Shown in pieces: positions 23,401-31,504 of a DNA stretch of 64,000 nt. The notes under the pieces are model-generated. The model was not told the DNA's origin, did no database searches, and saw only the letters and a list, made by a program, of their open reading frames with translations. This stretch comes from Melitaea cinxia (lineage: Eukaryota > Arthropoda > Insecta > Lepidoptera > Nymphalidae). Location: positions 15,900,472 to 15,964,471 of the forward strand of contig NC_059404.1 in NCBI RefSeq assembly GCF_905220565.1, read 5' to 3'. Position 1 is the stretch's first letter. The number at the start of each line of letters is the position of its first letter. Both the position numbers and the translations under genes were made by a program.

Positions 23401-23588
23401 AGAAAAGGCAATGTTTAAAATTGATATTTTTGTTTCAGGGTGACTCTGGAAGTCCGTTGTTCAGTGGCAACAGGTTAGTTGGTCTCGCTTCGTACATTGG
23501 AAGTGAACGGTGTTCAGAATTACGTTTGGGATTTTATGTGAACGTAACTTCATATGTACCCTGGATCAAGTCTGTTACTGGCCTTTAA
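18211..23588 (+). CDS. Secreted chymotrypsin-fold serine protease (gene B)
   Basis: Five exons: 18211-18277, 18853-18997, 20084-20321, 21838-22011 and 23439-23588, giving 257 aa, all at GT-AG junctions with phases 1, 2, 0, 0. Signal peptide about residues 1-22 (MASPLMLLNLFLVTFLVQRT start); propeptide ends R29|ILYG. Triad H65 (LTAAHC), D110 (NDVAV), S211 (GDSGSP). S1 pocket reading: Ser189, Ile190, Ile216, Gly226, with Arg at 192. Closest to gene C in signal peptide and pro-region. Compared with A and C it has a shorter loop before the first disulfide cysteine. Introns 2 and 3 are loaded with insertions: an RTE-type fragment, an AACCGACTTC element ending 28 bp before exon 3, a family M copy and a perfect palindrome. 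No break in the reading frame, so it is probably functional. Substrate unknown. Confidence 0.9.
19194..19401 (-). mobile_element. 5'-truncated RTE-like non-LTR retrotransposon
   Basis: Flanked by a 21-bp exact direct repeat (19173-19193 and 19402-19422), a target duplication. On the minus strand it encodes the C-terminus of an RTE-type reverse transcriptase ORF (EGRRAIGRPKKRWMD, then EDMRKKG and NREEWKRKTCCADP, stop) and ends in a GATGATGATG tail. Only about 200 bp of the 3' end is present. Lies in gene B intron 2. Confidence 0.8.
19624..20055 (+). mobile_element. AACCGACTTC element (MITE-like), next to exon 3 of gene B
   Basis: Begins AACCGACTTCAAAAAAGG and contains the inverted counterpart TTGAAGGCGGTTTTT near its right end, followed by a CTTCGTTTGCCTGCAAA block shared with the other copies (38775-39188, 47053-47485, 56453-57215, 57321-57600). 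Internal landmarks: GGGGATAACTCC, TTTATGAACCGATTTT, ACTTTTTACTGGGTGTACCG. No coding sequence. Its shared sequence stops 28 bp before the exon 3 acceptor. Confidence 0.7.
20362..20515 (+). mobile_element. AACCGACTTC element fragment with expanded (TA)n
   Basis: 20371-20422 is a TA tract sitting where this family normally has a short TATATATA, followed by TATGTATGTTCGGGGATAAC and the family body up to GAGATATCCCTAG. It starts only about 40 bp after gene B exon 3. Confidence 0.65.
20643..20852 (+). repeat. Family M repeat copy in gene B intron 3
   Basis: Diverged copy: CTGCTCAAAATCTGGAGTAG, CCTTACAGAAGATCACAGC, AGCGCTTGCGATGCTTTTG, GACCTAGTTGTATAAAATG. Confidence 0.65.
21045..21089. repeat. Perfect 22-bp palindrome with 1-nt centre
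   Basis: Arms 21045-21066 and 21068-21089 are exact reverse complements, starting ACATTACAAACTCG and ending CGAGTTTGTAATGT, with one T between. It lies in gene B intron 3. As RNA it would form a long uninterrupted hairpin with almost no loop; as DNA it could extrude as a cruciform. Confidence 0.9.
21673..21770 (+). repeat. SINE body fragment in gene B intron 3
   Basis: CCGCCAACCCGCATTAAAGC, GCGTGGTGGATTATC and CCTACACGGGGAAATAGG match the 5570-5905 SINE family. Confidence 0.6.
22128..22372 (-). repeat. Dispersed repeat, longest copy, in gene B intron 4
   Basis: Reverse-orientation copy of the 2240-2420 family, from TACGCACACTTGACTTGGGG to CTTCAGTCGTGTGGTC. A fragment of the AACCGACTTC element follows at 22447-22492. 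Confidence 0.6.
22891..23087 (+). mobile_element. Non-autonomous Helitron in gene B intron 4
   Basis: Starts A|TCTAATATATAAAATTCTCG and ends GGTCAGCTAG|T, inserted between A and T. Shorter sibling of 13927-14246. Contains a run of ten G at about 23025. A partial tRNA-derived SINE (23117-23225, GGTTTCGATTCCCGCCTCGAG region) follows it. Confidence 0.7.
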
Positions 23589-23656
23589 TTACTATTTCCA
23601 TAGATTTTCCTTTGTACATTGTACGATTATATTTTTTAAATTAATGACTTATAACA

Positions 23657-23662
23657 AATAAA
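23657..23662 (+). terminator. Poly(A) signal of gene B
   Basis: AATAAA 69 nt after the stop codon at 23586-23588, the first canonical signal downstream. Confidence 0.6.
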
Positions 23663-24308
23663 AACACGTTTTAACTAAATGTTTATATTATTTTTCCTGA
23701 TTCAGTCACGATATTAGTACAAATTATAAAATTTGTATTATCAGCTCTTGACTCTGAACAAATTTCCAAGTGTATGGTACAGTCTATGGTTGAGTGAGAG
23801 ACGGCATGTGAGGGAAGGTTACGAGGGAAACCAAACCCAATGAAAGTCGATCTAACACTAAATTTATTAAGATTATTTAGAGAATATATAGGCAGAAGTA
23901 CAGACGTCATTTGACGTCATTCGTAGCAAACAAATATCAATTTCATTAGAAATCTGCATAAGAAAAATAACAATTTCGTAATAAATCAGCTAAATTAAAG
24001 AGGTTACTAATTAGCAAAACAATCATATTGCTCAATGTGCGTTAATCCGTACACCAAGTAAATCAAACTTCTTGATGTTGTCAAATGATGTTTTGAACAT
24101 TCTATTACACACATACAGATTAAGCTTTTAATTACAATGTAACCTCGTTAGTATAAATATTGACTTATGAAATAATTTCTGAAATGTTCTTGAAAATAAT
24201 TCACAGGGTTACATTTTATTTGTCTTAATTGATGTAAAATATTCTTGACATAAATGTATTTTAATGTTGTAACAACTTGTTATATATAAATATCTCAGTA
24301 GCATATAA
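23663..24308. other. Intergenic sequence downstream of gene B
   Basis: A minus-strand open frame at 23683-23910 has no recognisable domain. No repeats found. Confidence 0.35.
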
Positions 24309-24630
24309 ACAAGCGCAACAGTTAGCACTGGTTTGTGGCTATTGCGCTGGCGGTTGCGGGTTCGATCCCCGCACATGACAAACATTTTTATTGATCATAC
24401 ATACATTGCCGTAGTCTGGTTTGTGCAATCCTCGTGGATCTCAGCAGTCACAGTGCCTCGGAGAGCACGTTAAGGCGTCGGTCTCGGTTTTTATTTTGTA
24501 CACCAGATAGCGATCGTTACTCATAGTAGGGAACATATACGCCAATCGCAGTGGATCAGCGTGGTGGATAAGGTCCAATCCTTCTCCTACATGGGGAAAG
24601 AGGCCTAAACCCAGCTGTGGGATGATACAT
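24309..24630 (+). repeat. tRNA-headed retroposon joined to SINE body
   Basis: 24309-24380 is a tRNA-like head (GCGCAACAGTTAGCACTGG, B-box GCGGGTTCGATCCCCGCAC). 24447-24630 is a body of the 5570-5905 family (GTGCCTCGGAGAGCACGTTA, GATAGCGATCGTTACTC, GGGGAAAGAGGCCTA). The head differs from the one on the 5570-5905 copy, so one body is found with two tRNA heads. A LINE-tail block (TTACAAACAGACACTCC) follows at 24640-24720. Confidence 0.6.
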
Positions 24631-25092
24631 CCGTATGCATTTAGTTAAAAAGCAGTTTTTTTTTAATATTACAAACAGACACTCCAATTTTATTTATTCG
24701 TATAGATATTCCGTTTCTGTTTTAAAACTTAAACACGTAATGATACTCGTTTACTAACCGATAGTGCTGCTACTTTTAATCGGTAAAAAAATTCTATCGG
24801 TAATCGGTATCGGTCTAATCGGTAAATAAATTAAACTTCTTCAAGTATCTATCCAATATGCCATTGGAAATCTCATTCATACTATTTTAACAATACTTCA
24901 AGAATTGTAATATAAGCATTGGTTTCTAAATGTTTCAGAGGATAAAATGTTAAGCTATGAAATATTCAGCAAAACAGATAAGTCTTCTGTTATGGTCACC
25001 ATTGCCTCAAGTAGTGTTATACTGATGCAATAGTCTTACAGAAGAGAAATAAATGTATGCAAGTTTCTTGCTCTTTAACTCAACCTTCAAAA

Positions 25093-25240
25093 TCTAAACT
25101 AATATTATAAAGCTGTTTGTTTGTTCAAAGGCGATCATCTCAGAAACTTCTGGTGCGAATTGATGGTTCGAATTGAAAATTTCTTTTCGATTTTCTCAAA
25201 TTAACGCGGATGAAATATCTGGTATTATTGAGATGGTAAT
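25093..25240 (+). mobile_element. Helitron-like 5' fragment
   Basis: A|TCTAAACTAATATTATAAAG start followed by CTGTTTGTTTGTTCAAAGG and CGATCATCTCAGAAACTTC. No CTAG terminus found nearby. Confidence 0.45.
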
Positions 25241-25380
25241 AATATTTTTGAGATTGTGGAAACAGTGTGGGATATATATTAAAGACTGAAACAATTTTTG
25301 CCCAATATTTATTATAACTGGGACGTAATTTTTTTTAAGACAAGGTAAAAAATAAGTCCAATTTACAGTAAAAAGTACAT

Positions 25381-25386
25381 TTTATT
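25381..25386 (-). terminator. Ancestral poly(A) signal of gene C, now cut off
   Basis: TTTATT on the plus strand (AATAAA on the minus strand), 22 nt beyond the left target-site copy of the LTR retrotransposon. Without the 6.1-kb insertion it would lie about 41 nt after the gene C stop codon, a spacing like that of gene B (69 nt). Confidence 0.6.
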
Positions 25387-25408
25387 TTTAAACAAATACG
25401 CATTATTC

Positions 25409-25412
25409 ATAT
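25409..25412. repeat. Target-site duplication, left
   Basis: ATAT directly before the 5' LTR, repeated at 31486-31489 after the 3' LTR. Four base pairs is usual for Ty3/gypsy integrases. Low complexity makes the exact length uncertain. Confidence 0.7.
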
Positions 25413-25876
25413 TGTTACGGACACAAAGAAACTAGCGCCATCTAGCGGCACCCATTGAAACCACACAAAGACAGCGATAGCATGAAACTCTCTACTCAAT
25501 ACTAGATGGCGTTAGGGGAACTACTGTGGAACTTTGTAGAAGTATAGTCTCGAAAACCGGGTACATGCGCGAACCTTCCAGAATGGTCTGAGCCTCGTGT
25601 CGGCCGATATAAATAGCCGCAGGGAGGCGAGCGAGTACAGTTCAGTTTGAGCGATCTTCGAGGCGACTTCAAGAGTGAAATCTAGTGATCAAGAGTGGTA
25701 CCGGCGAAACCTACGACATTGGCTGCGACTTAGGACATTGTGAGTGCTTAGTGTTTGAACTTAGTGCTTAGTGTTTGAACCTAGTGCTTTGTGTTGGACC
25801 TAGTGCTAGTGAATAAAGTCTTGAAAAGAGTCAGCAGGTCTTTCTCTCCAAATCATTCGAACCCTAACACGTAACA
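25413..25876 (+). repeat. 5' LTR
   Basis: 464 bp, TG...CA ended. Core promoter at 25608-25646. A 20-bp unit (AGTGCTTAGTGTTTGAACYT) occurs twice, plus a diverged 19-bp third copy, at 25743-25801 near the R/U5 border. AATAAA at 25812-25817. Confidence 0.95.
25608..25646 (+). promoter_or_regulatory. LTR promoter: TATA box and initiator
   Basis: TATAAATA at 25608-25615 and a TCAGT arthropod initiator at 25642-25646, 34 nt apart. The same pair exists in the 3' LTR (31217-31224 and 31251-31255), where it points into gene C from its 3' side, antisense. Confidence 0.65.
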
Positions 25877-25878
25877 AC

Positions 25879-25896
25879 TGGTGTCGGAAGTGAGAT
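25879..25896 (+). other. Primer-binding site
   Basis: TGGTGTCGGAAGTGAG begins two bases after the 5' LTR and starts with TGG, complementary to the CCA end of a tRNA. I do not identify the tRNA. Confidence 0.65.
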
Positions 25897-25902
25897 TTGG
25901 AG

Positions 25903-27423
25903 ATGCCATTGACTCCGAGAGAAGACTTTAAGGACGTCAAGGGCGTCAGGACAAGGGCGCAACGAGCTGCGGAGGCCACACCTACTGGGGACCAAGCTCC
26001 GCCCACCGTGGACCAAGCCCCGCCCACTGACCCCGCCTATCATGCCCCGCCCACTGACCACGCCCACCAGGCCCCGCCCACTCGGGCTCAGGCCCCGCCC
26101 ACTCAGAGTCAGGCTCCGCCCACTCAGAGTCAGGCCCCGCCCACTCAGAGTCAGGCTCCGCCCACTCGGACACAGACCCCGCCCACTCAGAGTCAGGCTC
26201 CACCCACTCGGACACAGGCCCCGCCCACTCGGGCTCAGGCCCCGCCCACTTTGTATCAGGCCCCGCCCACCGAACCCGTCCACCTTACCACGCCCACCAG
26301 TGACACCGTAACTTCTACAGACCCTCAAGTGGCTCTTCAATTAGGAAGTTTAATTAAATTAATGGAGCTGCAAAGGGCTGAAATTCGTAGTGCTTTGCAA
26401 GAATCACAAGAGCAAACAAGTTTTAAATTGCAAGAATTACAAGAGCAAACAAATTTCAAATTGCAAGAATCACAAGAACAACAAAAAGAGCTCCAAGAAA
26501 AAACGCTTTGGGCTATAAAAGATGTTAGCGACGCGGTGACTAAGCTTCGAAAAGATGTCGACGTAGTGGAAGAACGAGTTACCGGATTAGGATTGGATGT
26601 TGAAAATGTGAAAACCGGCCTCACTGAACTACAGAAGAAAGTAGTGCGCCTTGAAACCACGGGAGTCGCGATGTCTAGTGGAAGTACCGGAGTGGCGCAA
26701 GGACCAAGAGTGAAAGTGCCTCCGTACGATGGCACTACTCCGTGGAACGCTTATCGTCAACAATTCCAGACTGTTGCTACTGCCAACGGATGGACGGAAG
26801 AGCAATGCCTGACTGCTCTCACTGTTGCGCTCAGAGGGCAAGCTTTGTCGGTTTTGGAAGCACTGCCACATACAGGAAACGGGTTCCAAGACTTGATGGA
26901 GGCACTTGAATCCCGATACGGGGAGCGACACCTGGAGCACGTGTTCCGTGCCCAACTGCGTGACAGAGTCCAACGCTCAGGAGAAGGACTACAACAATGG
27001 GCATTGGAAATTGAGAAACTCGTCAGGAAGGCACACCCAGGAGCAGACACCAAGATGGTAGACACGAATATTGTTCAAGCATTTGTTGACGGAATCAGAG
27101 ACCTGGAGGTCAGAGCTGCAGTGAGGCTTCGTCACCATACATCGTTAAAGGAAGCATTGGCGCATGCTTTGGAGGTCGAGGCTGTTCGCCATGACACACG
27201 GCAGACCCATAAGATCCGCGAGGTCTCTGAGGAAGTCAGGGAGGTTAAGGCTCCTAAGAAGAAAAGTTCTGGAGTTATGTGCTACAAGTGCGGCGAAAGG
27301 GGCCATCTTCAGCTCAACTGCCCGCAGAAGGAGACCCAGATAGCAAGGATGAAAAGAATCGAGGAACAAATAGAGGAGCTGAAGAAACAAGGGGCTTCGT
27401 CACGGGAGCAGGGAAACGAATAA
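25903..27423 (+). CDS. gag: Retrotransposon Gag polyprotein
   Basis: 506 aa from the ATG at 25903, chosen because it is the first ATG after the primer-binding site and no upstream ATG is in frame. N-terminal 35-130 is made of Ala-Pro-Pro-Thr repeats (mostly Q-A-P-P-T-x-x, 21-bp units). Residues about 150-230 form a Gln/Glu-rich coiled-coil region with an 11-residue internal repeat (LQESQEQTSFK type). Next comes the retrotransposon capsid-like region (PPYDGTTPWNAYRQQF, then ALRGQALSVLEALP). One CCHC zinc knuckle, C-x2-C-x4-H-x4-C, is at 460-473. The frame ends with TAA at 27421, four bases after a slippery heptamer, and overlaps pol. Role: packages element RNA into cytoplasmic particles. Confidence 0.9.
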   Translation: MPLTPREDFKDVKGVRTRAQRAAEATPTGDQAPPTVDQAPPTDPAYHAPPTDHAHQAPPTRAQAPPTQSQAPPTQSQAPPTQSQAPPTRTQTPPTQSQAPPTRTQAPPTRAQAPPTLYQAPPTEPVHLTTPTSDTVTSTDPQVALQLGSLIKLMELQRAEIRSALQESQEQTSFKLQELQEQTNFKLQESQEQQKELQEKTLWAIKDVSDAVTKLRKDVDVVEERVTGLGLDVENVKTGLTELQKKVVRLETTGVAMSSGSTGVAQGPRVKVPPYDGTTPWNAYRQQFQTVATANGWTEEQCLTALTVALRGQALSVLEALPHTGNGFQDLMEALESRYGERHLEHVFRAQLRDRVQRSGEGLQQWALEIEKLVRKAHPGADTKMVDTNIVQAFVDGIRDLEVRAAVRLRHHTSLKEALAHALEVEAVRHDTRQTHKIREVSEEVREVKAPKKKSSGVMCYKCGERGHLQLNCPQKETQIARMKRIEEQIEELKKQGASSREQGNE

Positions 27424-30400
27424 AAGCCAGGACTAAGGGGCGAGTACTGGCTGACGCGGAGGAAGCCCCAATAACTGTTATCTCCCAGGCATGCAGCGGG
27501 AATAGTCTTGCGATTCAGGGAACTATTAACGGGACGGATTGCAAAATGACTCTAGACACAGGCGCCTCTAGAACAATTGTGAACCCGAAGCTGGTAAAAG
27601 CCGCGAGGGAACACAAGAGGAGAATTAACTGTCGGCTTCTTACGGCCTCCGGTCAGCCAATACCCGTCCTGGGAGAAATGTCAGTTACGATGTATGTAGG
27701 AGGGTCCTCATACTCTCATAACGTTATCGTGGCTGAGATTATGGATGATTGCATCTTGGGTTTGGATTTTATGAAGAAACATAACTGCAGAATTAATGTC
27801 ACTGACGGAGTTTTCAAGTGTGGTGAAGAAGAAATCTTCATTCTTGGTGGTGCTTGCGGGAAAGTTGCATGTGTAAAGAAAGTCATTATACCTGGAAGAG
27901 CGGAAGCTCGGGTGTTGGTGAAACTACCGACAACTGGAAAGAAAAAGTCAAACAGATGCGTGTTGATCGAAGACACACCTACCAAGACATCGGCGCAAAA
28001 ACTGCTGACGGCGAGAACCCTTGTTAGTGGAAGCAGTAACGCTGTGGTCAAGGTTTTGAACCTTGATGATCGCGAGATCTGCTTGAACAAAGGTGACGTC
28101 ATTGGAAAATGTGAAGAAGTTGTCTGGATGAAAAAGTGTAGTTCGATGACAGGCGCAGACTTGGCAAAGGGCAACAACTACGAATTAGTGACTGAGCTAC
28201 TCGATGACTGCAAGAGTAATCTTACTTATTCGCAGAGCATAAAAGCCAAGAAGTTTTTACAGCGCTACGCGAATATCTTCTCCAGTCACGAAGGGGACCT
28301 TGGAAGAACGTCGGTGGTCCAGCACAGGATAGATACCGGAAGCGAGAGACCAATTCGTCAACGAGCAAGACGGATACCAATCGCAAAGGAAAAAGAAGTT
28401 GAAGGCCTTTTGGAGGACATGAGAAGGAATAAGATTATTGAACCGTCTGCAAGTCCGTGGTGCTCACCTGTTGTATTAGTGAAAAAGAAAGACGGTAGCA
28501 CGAGATTTTGTGTGGACTATAGGCGTCTCAATGATGTCTCTAAGAAGGACAGTTACCCGTTACCTCGAATCGACGATACTTTGGATACCTTGAGTGGCAT
28601 GAAATGGTTCTCAACCCTAGATCTAAAATCTGGATACTGGCAGGTGGAAATTCATCCAAAAGACAAGGAGAAGACAGCTTTCTCGACCGGTAAAGGTTTA
28701 TGGCAATTTAAAGTCATGCCCTTCGGATTGTGCAATGCACCTGCCACATTCGAGCGACTCATGGAGTGTGTACTGGCAGGCTTAGTTGGAGAGGCTTGCT
28801 TAGTCTACTTGGATGACGTCATCATTGTCGGCCGTGACTTCGAGGACCATTTGCAAAACTTGGAGCGAGTTTTCGCTAAAATAGAGGGGGCCAAATTAAA
28901 GTTGAACCAGAAAAAGTGTCGATTATTCAGGAATAAGGTCAGTTATCTCGGCCATGTTATCTCCAGTGATGGAATCCAGACAGACCCGGAGAAACTGGAA
29001 GCAGTCCAAGAATGGCCTACCCCTAAGGACAAAACCGAAGTGCGGGCATTCCTCGGACTGTGCTCATACTACAGGCGTTTTGTTAAGGGATTCTCAGAGA
29101 TAGCCAAGCCATTACATCGGCTGACAGAAGATAAACGACAATTTAGTTGGGATGGGACTTGTGAAGATTCTTTTCAGAAACTAAAAAAACATCTGTGTGA
29201 AACACCAATCCTTGGATATCCACAAACCGAAGGTCGATTTATAGTCGACACGGATGCAAGCAATACGGCCATTGGAGGGGTGTTATCTCAAAGACAGGGT
29301 GAAAGAGAAGTAGTTATTGCATATTTCAGCAAATCTCTATCCAAGCCAGAGAGAAACTACTGTGTGACAAGAAGGGAACTCTTGGCTGTTGTAAAGACGC
29401 TACAACATTTCAACAAGTATCTCATCGGCAGACAGTTTTTACTGCGAACTGATCACGCAGCCTTGAAGTGGCTACTGCAATTCAAGAACCCAGAAGGTCA
29501 AGTAGCTCGATGGATTGAGCAGCTTCAGGAGTACGACTTCAAGGTGGAACACCGCAGCGGAAAGATGCATGGGAATGCCGATGCACTCTCACGAAGGCCG
29601 TGTTCGGAGGACTGCAAACATTGTGTTAAGCAAGAATCTAATGAAGTAGCATTAAAGCTAACAAGAGCAAGTCCTTTGGGTATCTGGGAGAATGATGCTA
29701 TGAGGGAAGCTCAAGAAAGAGATGACGACCTTCGTCACATCATCACATGGAAGAAACGGGGTGACGTAAAACCAATCTGGAGTGAGGTTGCGCCCACTGG
29801 CGCTGTTACTAAGGCGTACTGGGCTCAATGGGACAGTCTGATACTTCAAAACGGAATACTCTACCGGAAATGGGAGAAGACTAACGGCAGAGAGTTCCAC
29901 CTTCAGATAATTGTCCCAAGAACGAGAGTACCAGATGTTCTCCGTGAAATACATGATGGCGTATCAGGAGGTCATCTAGGTGTCAAGAGGACGTTAACAA
30001 AAGTGCGAGAACGATTTTACTGGTTGCATTGTCGAGATGATGTACAGGATTGGTGCCGCAAATGTACTACTTGCGCTGCTGTAAAAGGACCACAGACCAG
30101 GAGTCGTGGGAACCTGCGGTTGTATAACGTCGGTGCACCGTGGGAGCGAATTGCAGTTGACGTAGCGGGGCCATTTCCTGTAACGGAATCGGGAAACAAG
30201 TATTTTATGGTCGTCATGGACTACTTCACCAAATGGCCCGAAGTGTTCGCCATACCAAACCAAGAAGCTACAACAGTCGCTTCTAAGTTAGTCGAAGAAG
30301 TGATATGTCGCTTTGGTGTGCCTCTAGAAATCCATTCTGATCAGGGCAGGAACTTCGAATCGCAAGTATTCCAGGAAGTGTGCAGAATTTTGGGCATGCA

Positions 30401-31010
30401 TAAGACGAGGACCACCGCGTACCGTCCACAGTCTGATGGAATGGTTGAGAGATTTAACCAGACCCTTGAGAGGCATTTAGCGAAATTGGTAGACGACAAA
30501 CAAAAAGATTGGGACAAGTATATACCGCTCTTCCTTCTGTCGTATCGAACCGCCGAGCATGAGAGCATAAAAGCTACCCCGGCGTATGTCAATTACGGTA
30601 GAGAATTACGAATACCAGTAGACCTATTGACTGGAGGGTCACCGGAGGAACCAAATACCGTACAAGACTATGTCAGCGATTTAAGGGAAAAAATGCGCTA
30701 TATACACGCCTTGGTTCGGGAAAATGGTTTACAGTCAAGTGAGAACATGAAAACCAGATACGACCGGAAATCGAACACGAGCGGCTTTAAGGAAGGGTCA
30801 CTGGTGTGGCTGCATAACCCAACCCGCCGGAAAGGGAAATCTCCAAAGTTGCAGACCAAGTGGGAGGGTCCATACAAAGTGGTTACCCGACTGAATGATG
30901 TGACTTACAGGATTCAAAAGCAACCAAGAGGGACATTCAAAGTGGTACACATAGACCGTCTGGCGCGTTACCATGGCAGTAACAACGATGCTCGGGACGA
31001 GCATCTCTAA
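27279..31010 (+). CDS. pol: Retrotransposon Pol polyprotein (protease, RT, RNase H, integrase)
   Basis: Open frame -1 to gag with no ATG at the overlap; in practice it is entered by frameshift at 27411-27417. Counting from 27279: aspartic protease DTG at 93-95; reverse transcriptase with YLDD at 510-513; RNase H near 655-770 (D-A-S and the TDHAAL motif); integrase zinc-binding H892, H899, C926, C929; catalytic D961, D1021, E1057 (D-x35-E). A GPY/F-like module lies near the C-terminus. All catalytic residues are present and nothing interrupts the frame. The stop at 31008-31010 sits at the purine tract, leaving no room for an env gene. Confidence 0.95.
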   Translation: MLQVRRKGPSSAQLPAEGDPDSKDEKNRGTNRGAEETRGFVTGAGKRIKARTKGRVLADAEEAPITVISQACSGNSLAIQGTINGTDCKMTLDTGASRTIVNPKLVKAAREHKRRINCRLLTASGQPIPVLGEMSVTMYVGGSSYSHNVIVAEIMDDCILGLDFMKKHNCRINVTDGVFKCGEEEIFILGGACGKVACVKKVIIPGRAEARVLVKLPTTGKKKSNRCVLIEDTPTKTSAQKLLTARTLVSGSSNAVVKVLNLDDREICLNKGDVIGKCEEVVWMKKCSSMTGADLAKGNNYELVTELLDDCKSNLTYSQSIKAKKFLQRYANIFSSHEGDLGRTSVVQHRIDTGSERPIRQRARRIPIAKEKEVEGLLEDMRRNKIIEPSASPWCSPVVLVKKKDGSTRFCVDYRRLNDVSKKDSYPLPRIDDTLDTLSGMKWFSTLDLKSGYWQVEIHPKDKEKTAFSTGKGLWQFKVMPFGLCNAPATFERLMECVLAGLVGEACLVYLDDVIIVGRDFEDHLQNLERVFAKIEGAKLKLNQKKCRLFRNKVSYLGHVISSDGIQTDPEKLEAVQEWPTPKDKTEVRAFLGLCSYYRRFVKGFSEIAKPLHRLTEDKRQFSWDGTCEDSFQKLKKHLCETPILGYPQTEGRFIVDTDASNTAIGGVLSQRQGEREVVIAYFSKSLSKPERNYCVTRRELLAVVKTLQHFNKYLIGRQFLLRTDHAALKWLLQFKNPEGQVARWIEQLQEYDFKVEHRSGKMHGNADALSRRPCSEDCKHCVKQESNEVALKLTRASPLGIWENDAMREAQERDDDLRHIITWKKRGDVKPIWSEVAPTGAVTKAYWAQWDSLILQNGILYRKWEKTNGREFHLQIIVPRTRVPDVLREIHDGVSGGHLGVKRTLTKVRERFYWLHCRDDVQDWCRKCTTCAAVKGPQTRSRGNLRLYNVGAPWERIAVDVAGPFPVTESGNKYFMVVMDYFTKWPEVFAIPNQEATTVASKLVEEVICRFGVPLEIHSDQGRNFESQVFQEVCRILGMHKTRTTAYRPQSDGMVERFNQTLERHLAKLVDDKQKDWDKYIPLFLLSYRTAEHESIKATPAYVNYGRELRIPVDLLTGGSPEEPNTVQDYVSDLREKMRYIHALVRENGLQSSENMKTRYDRKSNTSGFKEGSLVWLHNPTRRKGKSPKLQTKWEGPYKVVTRLNDVTYRIQKQPRGTFKVVHIDRLARYHGSNNDARDEHL
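27411..27469 (+). promoter_or_regulatory. -1 ribosomal frameshift signal: slippery site and pseudoknot
   Basis: G GGA AAC (27411-27417) is in the correct zero-frame phase for tandem -1 slippage, four nucleotides before the gag stop. A 7-nt spacer follows. Stem 1 pairs AGCCAG (27425-27430) with CTGGCT (27447-27452), 6 bp. Its loop contains GGGGC (27437-27441), which pairs with GCCCC (27465-27469), 5 G-C pairs, forming an H-type pseudoknot. Spacing, heptamer type and structure all match known viral -1 signals. Slippage moves ribosomes exactly into the pol frame. Confidence 0.85.
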
Positions 31011-31021
31011 GAGGGGAGTAG
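31009..31021 (+). other. Polypurine tract
   Basis: AAGAGGGGAGTAG directly before the 3' LTR, the usual primer for plus-strand DNA. It overlaps the pol stop codon. Confidence 0.7.
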
Positions 31022-31485
31022 TGTTACGGACACAAAGAAACTAGCGCCATCTAGCGGCACCCATTGAAACCACACAAAGACAGCGATAGCATGAAACTCT
31101 CTACTCAATACTAGATGGCGTTAGGGGAACTACTGTGGAACTTTGTAGAAGTATAGTCTCGAAAACCGGGTACATGCGCGAACCTTCCAGAATGGTCTGA
31201 GCCTCGTGTCGGCCGATATAAATAGCCGCAGGGAGGCGAGCGAGTACAGTTCAGTTTGAGCGATCTTCGAGGCGACTTCAAGAGTGAAATCTAGTGATCA
31301 AGAGTGGTACCGGCGAAACCTACGACATTGGCTGCGACTTAGGACATTGTGAGTGCTTAGTGTTTGAACTTAGTGCTTAGTGTTTGAACCTAGTGCTTTG
31401 TGTTGGACCTAGTGCTAGTGAATAAAGTCTTGAAAAGAGTCAGCAGGTCTTTCTCTCCAAATCATTCGAACCCTAACACGTAACA
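31022..31485 (+). repeat. 3' LTR
   Basis: 464 bp, matching the 5' LTR throughout as far as I can compare by eye. AATAAA at 31421-31426 would end the element transcript. On the opposite strand it contains no AATAAA or ATTAAA that gene C could use. Confidence 0.95.
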
Positions 31486-31504
31486 ATATTATATAGGAAT
31501 CAAT

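Larger units (their letters stand above)
25413..31485 (+). mobile_element. Complete Ty3/gypsy LTR retrotransposon
   Basis: 6073 bp with 464-bp LTRs beginning TGTTACGG and ending CGTAACA, ATAT target duplications, primer-binding site, gag, pol in the -1 frame, purine tract, and no env. Domain order is protease, reverse transcriptase, RNase H, integrase, which places it in Metaviridae. The integrase C-terminus has a GPY/F-type module (WEGPYKVV) and no chromodomain. Both reading frames are intact, and I see no difference between the LTRs by eye, so the insertion should be young and may still be mobile. It lies tail-to-tail between genes B and C, in the 3' UTR of C and antisense to it. Confidence 0.95.

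Noticed and set aside
25806..26340. Minus-strand open frames of 70-160 aa across gag
   Set aside because: They mirror the APPT repeat region of gag and have no features of their own.
30800..31000. Chromodomain at the integrase C-terminus
   Set aside because: Only a GPY/F-like module (WEGPYKVV) is visible, and the protein ends about 50 residues later.
31010..31021. Possible env gene downstream of pol
   Set aside because: The pol stop runs directly into the polypurine tract and 3' LTR.
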